64,000 nt of DNA from JBALVT01 sp045110675 (GTDB lineage: Bacteria > Pseudomonadota > Gammaproteobacteria > Pseudomonadales > Halieaceae). Below are positions 53,780 to 62,485 of this stretch, piece by piece. The notes below the pieces were generated by a model that saw nothing but the letters and a program-made list of their open reading frames with translations, searched no databases and had not been told where the DNA came from. The DNA lies in NCBI GenBank assembly GCA_045110675.1, contig JBGCGJ010000017.1, forward strand, positions 62,001 through 126,000, in the 5' to 3' direction. Every line of letters begins with the position of its first letter. The first letter of the stretch is position 1. The position numbers were made by a program, and so were the translations under genes.

Positions 53780-55885
53780 ATGATCCGTTCTTGCAACAAG
53801 ACCAAACATCATGGCTTGGCCCGATGTTCCCTGGTACTGGCCTTAGCTGTTAACCCTGCGTTTGCGATGACACAAGCGGAACAGCTTGTCGAAGGAGAAG
53901 CACTTTACAACGCGCATTGCGCAAGCTGTCATCATCAAAGCTTGCGGGGTACTGCCCATGGTACAAAACTGCGCGGCATGGAGTTTTTAGGGAAATGGGG
54001 CGGTAAAACCTCGAAGCAACTCTTCGCAACAATAAGTAACACCATGCCCCCCGGCGGTGCAGCAAATTTGTCACCCCAGCAGTATCTGGCTGTAACGGCT
54101 CACATCATGAATAGTAGCGAACTGCTAGAGCAGGATGAGCCGCTGGCAGCAGACTCGGCTTTGATGATCGGTGAAGCGACGGGGGAGGCATTGGATTCAT
54201 GGTCAGGCGCTGCCGAAATAGACGAAATAGCAAAAAGCCGATCTGATTTCTCAAATCGCAGCATCGACAATTTCAAGCCTGTCAGCGACGCCGAACTGGC
54301 CAATCCCGCCGACCAGGACTGGCTGAGCTGGCGTCGCACACTGGACGGTCAAGCCTACAGTCCACTCGATCAAATTAATGAAGATAACGTCGCACAATTG
54401 ACCTTGGCCTGGTCACTGGCGATGCACGATGGCAGCAATCAGGTTACTCCGCTGGTGCGCGACGGCATTATGTTTCTAACCCATGCCGCCAATATGATCC
54501 AGGCACTCGATGCCACCAATGGCGAACTCATCTGGGAGTACCGCTACCAGTATCCCGAGGCGTCGCGAACCCTGGCGGGGCCTGTTCGCAATATTGCGCT
54601 GCATGAGGACAAATTATTTATGGCGACCTATGACGCTGCAATCGTCGCCATCGATGCCCGCACCGGCAAGCAATTATGGCGCACAGAGAAAGCAGATTAT
54701 CGCCTGGGCTATACGCACACTAGTGGTCCAATTATTGGCGACGGTGTGGTCTTAAGCGGTATTAACGGTTGCGAGCTTTTCAAAGACGGCGGCTGCTTTA
54801 TTACCGGGCACGACGCGCAAACGGGTGAGGAGCTGTGGCGAACCTCGACCATCGCCCTCCCGGGCGAAGCCGGTGACGACACCTGGGCCGACATCCCTCT
54901 AGAACGCCGCGCCGGTTCGGACTCATGGATTGCCGGTAGTTATGACCCGAAATTGAAGCTGTTCTACATCGGCACCGCGCAGGCAAAACCCTGGGTCGCG
55001 GCAAGCCGAAATATGAGCACTGAAGATGCAGCGCTGTACAGCAATTCAACCCTGGCGATCAACCCCAAGACGGGCGAGCTGGTCTGGTACTACCAACACA
55101 TTCCCGGCGAAACCATTGACATGGAAGTCGGCTTTGAACGAGTACTGGTAGATGATAATAATCAGCAAATGCTGCTTACCGTTGGCAAAGACGGGCTACT
55201 GTGGAAACTTGATCGGCGCGATGGAAAATACATCGACGTTACACAAACCATGGCGCAAAACATTTTCAAACAGTTGAATCGAAAAACCGGCCAAGTGGTG
55301 TACCGCGACGATATTCGCGAAGCCGGAATTGGAGATACCATCAGTGCCTGCCCCGGCATTTACGGCGGCCATAATTGGCAGGCCATGGCCTACAGCCCAC
55401 AAATACGCAGCCTGATCATTCCACTGCATCAGATTTGCTCTGATCTGGTTGGACGAGAGGTCGATCAATCAGTCGGCGGTGGGGGTTTTGGGGGCGACTC
55501 GCGCTCTTATGCTGCTCCGGGTAAAGAAGGGTCGCTGGGGAAATTGGTGGCCTATGACGTGCGCACGATGTCGGAAGTTTGGAGCCATGAACAAAACGCT
55601 ATTTTTATGACCGGCGTATTAACCACGGGCAGCGGATTGGCCTTTGTTGGCGATTTGGATCGGTATTTTAAGGCTTTTGATGTGAACACTGGAAAAGTGG
55701 TTTGGGATACGCGGGTGGGTGCTCCCACGCATGGGTTTCCGATTACTTATTCGGTGAAGGGGAAGCAGTATGTTGCCGTACCAACCGGGATGGGTGTGTT
55801 TCGTGCCAGTACCGCGGTGATCAGTTCGGATATTTATCAGCCTGCGAATGGACAGGCGTTGTATGTGTTTAGTTTGGCGGATTGA
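53780..55885 (+). CDS. PQQ-dependent dehydrogenase with N-terminal cytochrome c
   Basis: This 701-residue periplasmic enzyme starts at ATG 53780 (GGAG upstream) with a signal peptide (cleavage near residue 29). A cytochrome c domain (about 35-115, heme site C47-A-S-C50-H51) precedes the PQQ beta-propeller (about 170-690). Propeller blades show repeated W motifs such as NGELIWEY and TGKQLW; CPGIYGGHNWQ matches the quinoprotein core. Quinohemoprotein alcohol dehydrogenases usually carry the heme domain at the C-terminus, so the N-terminal order is notable. It would oxidise an alcohol or aldehyde and pass electrons to the respiratory chain. Confidence 0.85.
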   Translation: MIRSCNKTKHHGLARCSLVLALAVNPAFAMTQAEQLVEGEALYNAHCASCHHQSLRGTAHGTKLRGMEFLGKWGGKTSKQLFATISNTMPPGGAANLSPQQYLAVTAHIMNSSELLEQDEPLAADSALMIGEATGEALDSWSGAAEIDEIAKSRSDFSNRSIDNFKPVSDAELANPADQDWLSWRRTLDGQAYSPLDQINEDNVAQLTLAWSLAMHDGSNQVTPLVRDGIMFLTHAANMIQALDATNGELIWEYRYQYPEASRTLAGPVRNIALHEDKLFMATYDAAIVAIDARTGKQLWRTEKADYRLGYTHTSGPIIGDGVVLSGINGCELFKDGGCFITGHDAQTGEELWRTSTIALPGEAGDDTWADIPLERRAGSDSWIAGSYDPKLKLFYIGTAQAKPWVAASRNMSTEDAALYSNSTLAINPKTGELVWYYQHIPGETIDMEVGFERVLVDDNNQQMLLTVGKDGLLWKLDRRDGKYIDVTQTMAQNIFKQLNRKTGQVVYRDDIREAGIGDTISACPGIYGGHNWQAMAYSPQIRSLIIPLHQICSDLVGREVDQSVGGGGFGGDSRSYAAPGKEGSLGKLVAYDVRTMSEVWSHEQNAIFMTGVLTTGSGLAFVGDLDRYFKAFDVNTGKVVWDTRVGAPTHGFPITYSVKGKQYVAVPTGMGVFRASTAVISSDIYQPANGQALYVFSLAD

Positions 55886-56058
55886 GCTGCTCTCGAGAGA
55901 TTTAAATAAACCGAAATCTAACTCTGAGGTGGTTTTAGTTGAACGCTGTTCGGGACTGGACACTGCCAAACGTTTAGTAAGAGTTCACTTTTAAGGTCTG
56001 GTACCTGTAGCTGTAGCTGTACGGCTGGGACAAGTTTTTATACACGTCCGTAGCGCTA

Positions 56059-56160
56059 GGAAGCCTGCCTGGGCTTTGCAGACACGCCGTAAACCCGTCC
56101 ATGGGGGCTCGGCTCGCGCATCCATGCGCTCGACGGTCTGCTAACCCCAGGCAGGCTTCC
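56059..56160. repeat. Palindromic repeat element, copy 1
   Basis: Perfect 15-base arms (GGAAGCCTGCCTGGG at 56059-56073, and its complement at 56146-56160) enclose nested GCAGAC/GTCTGC arms and a core with ACACGCCGTAAACCC, GTCCATGGGGGCT and GCGCATCCATGCGC. A related core occurs in reverse at 56294-56401, and part of it at 48515-48595. Confidence 0.65.
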
Positions 56161-56293
56161 AAGCTTTCAGTCTACTTGAAGAGAACTTTAAAAAGCGGCT
56201 CTCTGGCCAGCCAAGCGCACTGTTAGTCTTCGACACGCCGCCGACAAACAGAATCCAAATCTGTCCAACTGCGCAAAACTACCGGGGGAAAAA

Positions 56294-56401
56294 GGCTGTT
56301 TCTATATTGTTCTGCGAGGACTGTCGGTAGCATGGATGCTACCGTCAAGCCCCCATGGATGGGTTCACGGCGTGTCCTGGCAGAACAATATAGAAATAGC
56401 C
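56294..56401. repeat. Palindromic repeat element, copy 2 (long hairpin)
   Basis: Two 22-base arms (56294-56315 and 56380-56401) pair with one mismatch, extended inward by AGGAC (56317-56321) and GTCCT (56374-56378). An inner hairpin CGGTAGCA-TGGA-TGCTACCG lies at 56325-56344. Read in reverse, the centre matches copy 1 (ACACGCCGTGAACCC, then ATCCATGGGGGCT). Confidence 0.65.
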
Positions 56402-56490
56402 GTCCAGACTCTCAGTAATCTACCAACAAAGGCTTCGGAGATATCTAGAAAAAGCAGGAAAAACAGATCCGCCTCCAGAACAAAAGAGAA

Positions 56491-57102
56491 TTAGTCCAAA
56501 CCAGACATATTCAACATGCTACCCAAAAAAAGCCGATGCGCATCAACAAGCTCAATGTCTTCATCAAAATAAACCGCCGACCGCAAACCAATCATAAGCG
56601 AATAGGAAATTTCAGCAGCATCCTGCGGATTATTCATAAAAACCTCGGGAGAGGCCTCAAAGATAGCAACCAGATAAGATTTGCAGCGCTCATCAAAATC
56701 GGCCTTGGTCACGCGCAGAACATCGTCGTTTACCGCAGCGCCAAAGCACTCCAGCATAAAACCAATTTCCTTGATGGTACTGGCCTCACCTTTAAACCAG
56801 AAGTCAGCGAGTGACTGAATCTGTTCGCGGGGAGCTTGTTTGCTGAATTCGTCTATGCGCTCTAGAAAACGAACAGAGACCGATTCGAAGTACTGCTCCA
56901 GAATCGCTTCTTTACCTTTAAAGTAGTAAAGCAGATGGCTAGCGGACATACCCGCGCCCTCGGCTACATCGGCGAGCGTGGTTTTCACATAGCCCTTCGA
57001 TAAGATGCAATCGTGCAGGGATTTGAATATGAGACGCCGGCGTTGGTCGCCTCGGCTGAGACCCTTTTTGGGCAAAGATTTCTTTTGAGTGGCACTGGGC
57101 AT
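56491..57102 (-). CDS. TetR-family transcriptional regulator
   Basis: This 203-residue regulator has an N-terminal helix-turn-helix (about residues 20-65, with TTLADVAEGAGMSASHLLYYF) and a helical ligand-binding domain. I used the ATG at 57102 with AAGG upstream; the longer frame starts with a TTG at 57174, inside a palindrome that looks like its own operator. It is divergent from the SDR operon at 57234, so it likely controls that operon and itself. Confidence 0.8.
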   Translation of the reverse strand: MPSATQKKSLPKKGLSRGDQRRRLIFKSLHDCILSKGYVKTTLADVAEGAGMSASHLLYYFKGKEAILEQYFESVSVRFLERIDEFSKQAPREQIQSLADFWFKGEASTIKEIGFMLECFGAAVNDDVLRVTKADFDERCKSYLVAIFEASPEVFMNNPQDAAEISYSLMIGLRSAVYFDEDIELVDAHRLFLGSMLNMSGLD

Positions 57103-57159
57103 GGCGCGAAACCTTAGCACATGATGCTTATCGATGGCAGCGGAGCGATCCGCAACAAC

Positions 57160-57174
57160 TTGAATTTTATTCAA
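57160..57174. promoter_or_regulatory. TTGAAT-N3-ATTCAA palindrome, copy 2
   Basis: TTGAATTTTATTCAA is a perfect 6-3-6 palindrome in the divergent TetR/SDR promoter region. It shares the dyad of 42607-42621 and 63896-63912. A second palindrome, CTACT-atcttac-AGTAG, lies about 10 bases further at 57182-57198. Confidence 0.6.
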
Positions 57175-57233
57175 ATTACACCTACTATCTTACAGTAGCA
57201 AACTTCAAATAAGAAAAATTGGAGAGTTATCGC

Positions 57234-58049
57234 ATGAGTATGGCGGGATTGCGCTTTGTTATTACCGGTGGCGCGGTGGGTATAGGTGCGGGCACGGCAA
57301 AGCTGGCGGCGAGTCGCGGGGCACGCGTCGTCGTTTCAGATATGAACGATGAACCTGGCGAGGCACTGGTCAAAGAGATAAACGATGCCGGTGGAGAAGC
57401 GGTTTATAAACACTGCGACGTCACCGACGAAACCCAGGTCAAAGCACTGATGGAGGCGGCGGCAGCCGCTTTCGGTGGTATCGATATTCTCCACAACAAT
57501 GCGGGTATTCACGAAAGCATGATCTCCACAGAGCTTTCTTTGGAGACCATGAGCAGGGATACCTTTGAGAAGGTGATGAATGTAAATACCACGGGCGTTT
57601 GGCTGTGCTCTAAATACGCCCTGCCCTACCTCAGAAAAAGTGATTGCGCGTCGATTATCAATGCGGGCTCGACCAGCTCAATCTCGGGTTATCCACAGTG
57701 CCAGGCGTACGGGGCTTCCAAGGGCGCGGTAATGCAGCTCACGAAAATGCTCGCCGTGGATCTGGCTGTCGATAAAATCAGAGTAAATTGTTATTGCCCA
57801 GGCGCCATCCACACGCAAATCGTCGATAAATTTTTGGCCGCCGCACCCGATCCGCAAGCCATGTTAAATACCATGACAAAAACTCACCTGGTACCGCGCA
57901 TGGGCCAGCCAGTCGATGTCGCGGCGCTGGTGTGTTTCCTGGCAAGCGCAGAATCAGAGTTTGTAAATGGCGCTGTCTGGACGGTCGATGGGGGCTCCCT
58001 AGCCTGGCGTGGCACTCTTGATGTTTTAGGAATGGAGGCACAAGCATGA
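57234..58049 (+). CDS. Classical SDR oxidoreductase
   Basis: This 271-residue SDR has the loop TGGAVGIG (residues 11-18), SDMND after beta-2 (NAD-like), NNAG (about 88-91), and S146/Y159/K163 (NAGSTSS, AYGASKGAV). GGAGAG precedes the ATG; a TTG at 57219 is open but unlikely. Its stop overlaps the next SnoaL-like gene (ATGA). It is the first gene of an operon running through the CoA ligase and MaoC genes. Confidence 0.85.
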   Translation: MSMAGLRFVITGGAVGIGAGTAKLAASRGARVVVSDMNDEPGEALVKEINDAGGEAVYKHCDVTDETQVKALMEAAAAAFGGIDILHNNAGIHESMISTELSLETMSRDTFEKVMNVNTTGVWLCSKYALPYLRKSDCASIINAGSTSSISGYPQCQAYGASKGAVMQLTKMLAVDLAVDKIRVNCYCPGAIHTQIVDKFLAAAPDPQAMLNTMTKTHLVPRMGQPVDVAALVCFLASAESEFVNGAVWTVDGGSLAWRGTLDVLGMEAQA

Positions 58050-58462
58050 GTTTAAGTCTGGAACAGAAACTGGAAATTCACGAGCTGCTCAGCAGAGCCG
58101 CCTTCGCCTACGATGAGCGCGACACGAAGATGCTGTCAGATAGCTTTGCGATCGATGCACAGTTCAGCATGCGCATTGCCGGCGGCGATCTCATCGGCCC
58201 CTTCACGGGTAGGGAAGGCATCATGGAGTTAATGAACAACTCCATGGCGGAACAAAGCGATGTGCGCCGGCATATTGTTTCCAATATTTTTTTCGACGAA
58301 TCCGGCGAACATCCCCTGGCCGTTTCAAACCTCACCTTGATGGCGACCGAAAATGGAGAGATCCAACTGCTCTCCTCTGGCGTCTATCGCGACACGATTG
58401 TTCATGAAGACGGTCAATGGCGCGTCCTGAATCGCCATTTGGAATTGGACAAGCCTTACTGA
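58046..58462 (+). CDS. SnoaL-like protein
   Basis: This 138-residue SnoaL/NTF2-like protein has the helix ELLSRAAFAYDERDTKMLSDSF and a beta-sheet ending in VLNRHLELDKPY. It overlaps the SDR gene by four bases (ATGA), so translation is coupled. With that SDR it repeats the SDR-SnoaL pairing seen at 52-53 kb. Binding or isomerising of an intermediate is inferred from the fold. Confidence 0.75.
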   Translation: MSLSLEQKLEIHELLSRAAFAYDERDTKMLSDSFAIDAQFSMRIAGGDLIGPFTGREGIMELMNNSMAEQSDVRRHIVSNIFFDESGEHPLAVSNLTLMATENGEIQLLSSGVYRDTIVHEDGQWRVLNRHLELDKPY

Positions 58463-58480
58463 AGGCACAGGAGTAAACCC

Positions 58481-60037
58481 TTGAACATAGGAAGCATTCC
58501 CGCCAAAGCCGCGCGCCTCAATCCGAACCGCGAAGCGCTGATTGACGTGCACAGCGGCGCTCGAATGAATTTCGGCGAGCTGGATGAGCGGGTGCGAAGA
58601 CTCGCCAATGCACTGGTCGATCAGCTGGGCCTAAAGAAAGGCGATCGTGTAGCGGTGCTGTCCAAAAACAGTATCGAATACATGGAAATTTACTACGCCT
58701 GTGCAAGAGTCGGAATGATCGCCCAACCACTCAATTGGCGCCTGGGCCTGCCCGAGCTGACCAGAATTCTAGAAGACGGGCAACCCGAAGTACTGATCTG
58801 TTCCGACGAATACACTTCAGTACAGCAGGCGCTGTCCGAAGAAATCAAAATAACTAATCATCTCAGCTTCGGTCCCGACAGCGACAACAGCTACAACACG
58901 CTGCTGGCAGACGCGTCCTGCGACGAACCGGCTTGCTCCAGCGAGATCGGCAATGACGATCCGGTATTGATCCTCTACACAGGAGGCACCACGGGTGAGT
59001 CCAAGGGTGCACTGCATACTCACCACAGCCTCTATATGGGCATGATCAACCAAACCGTGGCGGAGCGTGTTGTCGCCAGTGATGTCTACATGCTCACCGG
59101 GCAGATGTTTCATATACCTGTCGCCCTGGCGATGAATTACCACGCCCACGGCTGCCCGATGGTGCTGATCAACTTTGAAGCACGGCTGGCTCTGGAAACG
59201 ATTGAGAAGGAAAAAGTATCCGCGTTTCTGGGTATCACCACCATGCTCAATTGGATGATGGCGGATGACAAGTTTGACGAGTTTGATCTGAGCAGCTTGC
59301 GAAATATTCAGTACGGCGGTGGCCCCATGCCACGCAGTGTGGTCTCTGCGGCGCTGGCAGCGTTTCCCTGCACCATTATTCAGGGTTACGGCCAGACAGA
59401 GGGCATGACTATGTGCTTTCTCAGCCAGGAAGATCATCAGCGAGCGCTTGCGGGAGAACACGCTGAGCGACTTGCGTCCTGCGGCCGGGAAGGCTTCGTC
59501 ACCGAAGTGAAGCTGGTTGACGAAAATGCCCAGACAGTGCCACGTGACGGCACCACACCGGGTGAAATTTTGGTGCGCTCAGAAGCCAACATGGTCGGCT
59601 ACTGGCGTCGTCCTGAGCTCACCGCCCAAACCCTGCGGGATGGCTGGATGTGGACGGGCGATATCGCGGTGTGGGATGAAGACGGCTATGTTTTTATCGT
59701 CGACAGAGCCAAGGACATGATTATCTCCGGAGGTGAAAACATCTACAGCACACAGGTAGAAGCGGCGATACATCAGCACCCTGCGGTGCTCGAATCTGCG
59801 GTGTTCGGAATACCCGATGATGAATGGGGTGAGTCAGTCAAGGCGGTGGTAGTCCTGAAGCCGGGGATGCAAGCTACAGAAAAAGACATTATAGAGGCGG
59901 CCGCGCAGCACCTGGCGTCCTATCAGAAACCTCGCTCAGTTGATTTTGTCGACAGCTTGCCGAAAGCGCCCACCGGAAAAATACTGAAACGAAATTTGCG
60001 CGATCCTTATTGGGAAAAAGCGGGGAACAAGGTATGA
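58481..60037 (+). CDS. Acyl-CoA ligase (AMP-dependent)
   Basis: This 518-residue ANL ligase has the P-loop YTGGTTGESKGALHTHH (about residues 165-180), GYGQTEGMT, the hinge DGWMWTGDIAVWDEDG, and the catalytic lysine in KAPTGKILKRNLR. Start is a TTG at 58481 with AGGAG eight bases upstream. It ends by overlapping the MaoC-like gene (ATGA at 60034). It is distinct from the ligase at 44376, so two separate acids are probably activated. Side-chain or ring acids of a steroid- or terpenoid-like substrate are plausible. Confidence 0.85.
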   Translation: MNIGSIPAKAARLNPNREALIDVHSGARMNFGELDERVRRLANALVDQLGLKKGDRVAVLSKNSIEYMEIYYACARVGMIAQPLNWRLGLPELTRILEDGQPEVLICSDEYTSVQQALSEEIKITNHLSFGPDSDNSYNTLLADASCDEPACSSEIGNDDPVLILYTGGTTGESKGALHTHHSLYMGMINQTVAERVVASDVYMLTGQMFHIPVALAMNYHAHGCPMVLINFEARLALETIEKEKVSAFLGITTMLNWMMADDKFDEFDLSSLRNIQYGGGPMPRSVVSAALAAFPCTIIQGYGQTEGMTMCFLSQEDHQRALAGEHAERLASCGREGFVTEVKLVDENAQTVPRDGTTPGEILVRSEANMVGYWRRPELTAQTLRDGWMWTGDIAVWDEDGYVFIVDRAKDMIISGGENIYSTQVEAAIHQHPAVLESAVFGIPDDEWGESVKAVVVLKPGMQATEKDIIEAAAQHLASYQKPRSVDFVDSLPKAPTGKILKRNLRDPYWEKAGNKV

Positions 60038-60489
60038 CGGGTTTGCTTTCACCAGAGCTGCTTTCCACCATTGGTCGCACCAGCGAACCCCGTCGGGAGC
60101 TCGTGACTCGACGGGATATTCGCAAATACTCGATAGCAACCGACAATCGAGCCCGCAAGTACCTGGACGGTGATGAAGCGCCTCCGATGTTTCACGTGGC
60201 ATTGTTTTGGGACGTGGTGGAATTGGACCATCTCAGCCCAGACGGCGTTTCAATCGACACCCTGTTGCCCAAATTCCCCCTGGAGAAAGCGATGGCCGGA
60301 GGTCTGAACATCGAATATCACAAAGGGATTTTCCCGGGTGACTGGCTAACGTCAACACGAACCTTAACCGACATCTACGAAAAGCAGGGCCGCTCCGGGT
60401 CACTGATCTTTTATGAGGTGGTTATGGACGTTGTGAATGACTTGGGTGAACTGGTAATCCGCGAAAAAACAACGAGGATATTACGATGA
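60034..60489 (+). CDS. MaoC-like hotdog protein (N-terminal half type)
   Basis: This 151-residue protein is a MaoC-type hotdog domain of the kind that pairs with a second, catalytic MaoC protein (FAS1-DH-region/MaoC N-terminal type). Motifs include RRELVTRRDIRKYSIATD and EYHKGIFPGDWLTSTRTL. It lacks a clear hydratase Asp-His motif of its own, so it is probably the structural partner. It overlaps the ligase gene (ATGA) and the next MaoC gene (ATGA), so the three are coupled. Hydration of an enoyl-CoA is the likely joint role. Confidence 0.75.
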   Translation: MTGLLSPELLSTIGRTSEPRRELVTRRDIRKYSIATDNRARKYLDGDEAPPMFHVALFWDVVELDHLSPDGVSIDTLLPKFPLEKAMAGGLNIEYHKGIFPGDWLTSTRTLTDIYEKQGRSGSLIFYEVVMDVVNDLGELVIREKTTRILR

Positions 60490-60920
60490 GCCAAGCCTCG
60501 ATCAGCCACCGCCTAACCGATATAAAGGTCGGCGACGAACTTCCTCAACGGGAGTATCAATGTGGCAACGTACAACTTATGTTGTATAACGCCGCGCTGT
60601 GGAACGGCCACAGAATCCACTTTGATGAACCCTATGCCAAAGAGGTTGAAGGCTATCCGGGATTGGTTGTCGCCGGTCCGCTGCTGGGAGACTGGTTACA
60701 CCAGTGTGTTGAAGAATGGCTGGGGGATGACGGTAGAATTTTCTCCATCGACTACTCCAACCGAGTGGCAACTTACGCGGATGAAATCTTAATATCCGGT
60801 GGCGTGATCGCTGAAGTCAGAGCAGCGGATAACGAAGTGGAAATTGATGTCTTTATCAAAAATGCCGCGGGAGAAATAGTCGCACCGGGAAAAGTGCTGG
60901 CTAAATTTGCCAATGGCTGA
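60486..60920 (+). CDS. MaoC-like enoyl-CoA hydratase (catalytic type)
   Basis: This 144-residue hotdog hydratase contains WNGHRIHFDEPYAKEVEGYPGLVVAGPLLG, the form of the hydratase motif with H and D in the substrate site found in mesaconyl-C4-CoA hydratase-like proteins. With the preceding gene it would form a heteromeric hydratase like ChsH1-ChsH2 of steroid side-chain degradation. It overlaps the upstream gene by four bases and the thiolase gene by eight. Confidence 0.8.
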   Translation: MSQASISHRLTDIKVGDELPQREYQCGNVQLMLYNAALWNGHRIHFDEPYAKEVEGYPGLVVAGPLLGDWLHQCVEEWLGDDGRIFSIDYSNRVATYADEILISGGVIAEVRAADNEVEIDVFIKNAAGEIVAPGKVLAKFANG

Positions 60921-62088
60921 TCACAGTTTACGAGGCCAAGTTGCTATTGTAGGGATCGCCGACACCGAAGTCGGCGCGCTTCCCGGTAGAACGCCTATGG
61001 AGCTGTGCGTTGAAGCCGCACTCGGCGCAATACGGGACGCCGGGCTAAAAAAATCTGATGTCGACGGACTGCTCACCTGCAACGCCATGGCGCAGCCCAT
61101 GCTGTATCACGCCGAGGCAATGGCTGAATATCTTCAAATTTTCCCGCGCTATTGCCTGGCATTGGGCGCCGGCGGTGCAGCAAGTTTTTCCATTATTCAC
61201 CACGCGGCATCGGCTATTGTGACCGGGATGGCCGATGTTATCGTGATTGCTATGGCGGACTGCATGCGAACCGGTTTGACCCGAGACCAGGCAATGCTGG
61301 CGCAAGCGTCAACCGGACACCCGGAATTTGAACAACCCTATGGCCTAACTGTGCCCGCTTACTATGCTCTGGTAGCCCAGGCGCATATGGCGGAGTTTGG
61401 CACCACCCCAGAACAGCTCGCTAAAATTGCTGTGGGAGCCCGTGCCCACGCCTGTCTGAATCCAACCGCACAGATGCGCGAGCCCTTGAGCGTTGACGAT
61501 GTTGTGTCATCCAGATTGATTGCCGATCCACTGCATTTGCTGGATTGCTCCCTGGTATCGGATGGTGGCTCGGCCATAGTTCTATGCTCAGCGGAACGTG
61601 CGGCAGATTTGGTGGATACCCCTGTGTATTTACTTGGGGCGGGAGAAGGCCACAGCCACGAGCACATTTTGCAAGCGCGCAGTCTGACCACTTCCGCAGC
61701 AAAGGAAGCTGGCCAGCGCGCCTACGACATGGCGGCGTTGGGCCCGGCAGATATGAACTTTGCACAGCTCTACGACTGCTTCACCCCCACGGTAATGGTC
61801 GAACTTGAGGATCTGGGATTTTGCGAAAAAGGTGAAGGGGGTGCCTTTGTCGACAGCGGAGCTTTGATGCCCGGTGGAGACCTTCCAGTAAACACTCACG
61901 GTGGCCTGCTATCTCACAGCCACCCGGGCAATCCGGGCTCGATGTTCGCGCTCACGGAATCCGTATTACAGCTAAGACATGCCGCCGGCGATCGTCAGGT
62001 GCCCAATGCACAAACGGGTCTCGTACACGCCCAGGGGGGGATTATGTCTTCCCACACTGCATTAATACTGGGCAGGGAAAATTCATGA
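60913..62088 (+). CDS. Thiolase-fold protein lacking the nucleophilic cysteine (Ltp2-like)
   Basis: This 391-residue protein has the thiolase (SCP-x/Ltp2-like) fold: an N-terminal LRGQVAIVGIADTE, an AALGAIRDAGLKKSDVDGLL helix, and a C-terminal HGGLLSHSHPGNPG. At the place where thiolases carry the nucleophilic cysteine, the stretch is A-L-G-A-G-G-A-A-S-F-S (about residues 83-93), with no cysteine. This is a mark of Ltp2-type retro-aldolases that cleave a beta-hydroxyacyl-CoA. The ATG at 60913 is used, with an in-frame TTG upstream. The DUF35 gene overlaps its 3' end (ATGA), matching the Ltp2-DUF35 pairing known from steroid degradation. Confidence 0.8.
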   Translation: MADHSLRGQVAIVGIADTEVGALPGRTPMELCVEAALGAIRDAGLKKSDVDGLLTCNAMAQPMLYHAEAMAEYLQIFPRYCLALGAGGAASFSIIHHAASAIVTGMADVIVIAMADCMRTGLTRDQAMLAQASTGHPEFEQPYGLTVPAYYALVAQAHMAEFGTTPEQLAKIAVGARAHACLNPTAQMREPLSVDDVVSSRLIADPLHLLDCSLVSDGGSAIVLCSAERAADLVDTPVYLLGAGEGHSHEHILQARSLTTSAAKEAGQRAYDMAALGPADMNFAQLYDCFTPTVMVELEDLGFCEKGEGGAFVDSGALMPGGDLPVNTHGGLLSHSHPGNPGSMFALTESVLQLRHAAGDRQVPNAQTGLVHAQGGIMSSHTALILGRENS

Positions 62089-62477
62089 GCAAAATTCTGC
62101 CCCGGGAAACCGAACTCAGTGCACCCTACTGGCAGGCCTGCCGCGAAGGTGTGCTGAAAATTCAACACTGTGGAAACTGTCAGCAGTATCAGTTTTACCC
62201 CAGAACAATTTGCAGCCACTGCGAAAGCGAAGATGTGAGTTGGAGCGCAGTCAGCGGCGCAGGAAAGATTGCGAGCTACAGTATTGTGCGACGCGGTATT
62301 TCAGCCAGCTATGAGGCACCCTACGTGGTTGCCTTAATTGAGTTAAATGAGGGTGTGATGATGATGTCTTCTATTCAAACCAAAGAACCCGAGTCGGTAA
62401 CGGTTGGAGCAGCAGTACAAGTCGTCTTTGAGGACTGGGGCGAAAACATCAAAATGCCACTCTTCAGATTACAATAG
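62085..62477 (+). CDS. DUF35 OB-fold zinc-ribbon protein
   Basis: This 130-residue protein has the DUF35 layout: an N-terminal rubredoxin-like zinc ribbon with C29-x-x-C32 and C43-x-x-C46, then an OB-fold (about residues 55-128). DUF35 proteins accompany thiolase-like aldolases and are needed for their activity in steroid side-chain cleavage (ChsH2 with Ltp2). It overlaps the thiolase-like gene by four bases. The pair is a strong sign of retro-aldol cleavage. Confidence 0.85.
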   Translation: MSKILPRETELSAPYWQACREGVLKIQHCGNCQQYQFYPRTICSHCESEDVSWSAVSGAGKIASYSIVRRGISASYEAPYVVALIELNEGVMMMSSIQTKEPESVTVGAAVQVVFEDWGENIKMPLFRLQ

Positions 62478-62485
62478 GTCACGCT

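Larger units (their letters stand above)
55886..56490. other. Long intergenic region with repeat elements
   Basis: About 600 bases lie between the convergent PQQ dehydrogenase (+) and TetR (-) genes. No gene is convincing. Two palindromic elements (56059-56160 and 56294-56401) share a core and probably belong to one repeat family. Confidence 0.6.

Noticed and set aside
56059..56401. Possible integron attC sites or CRISPR-like repeats
   Set aside because: There are only two or three copies, no regular spacing, no integrase or cas genes, and the ends lack the attC core sites.
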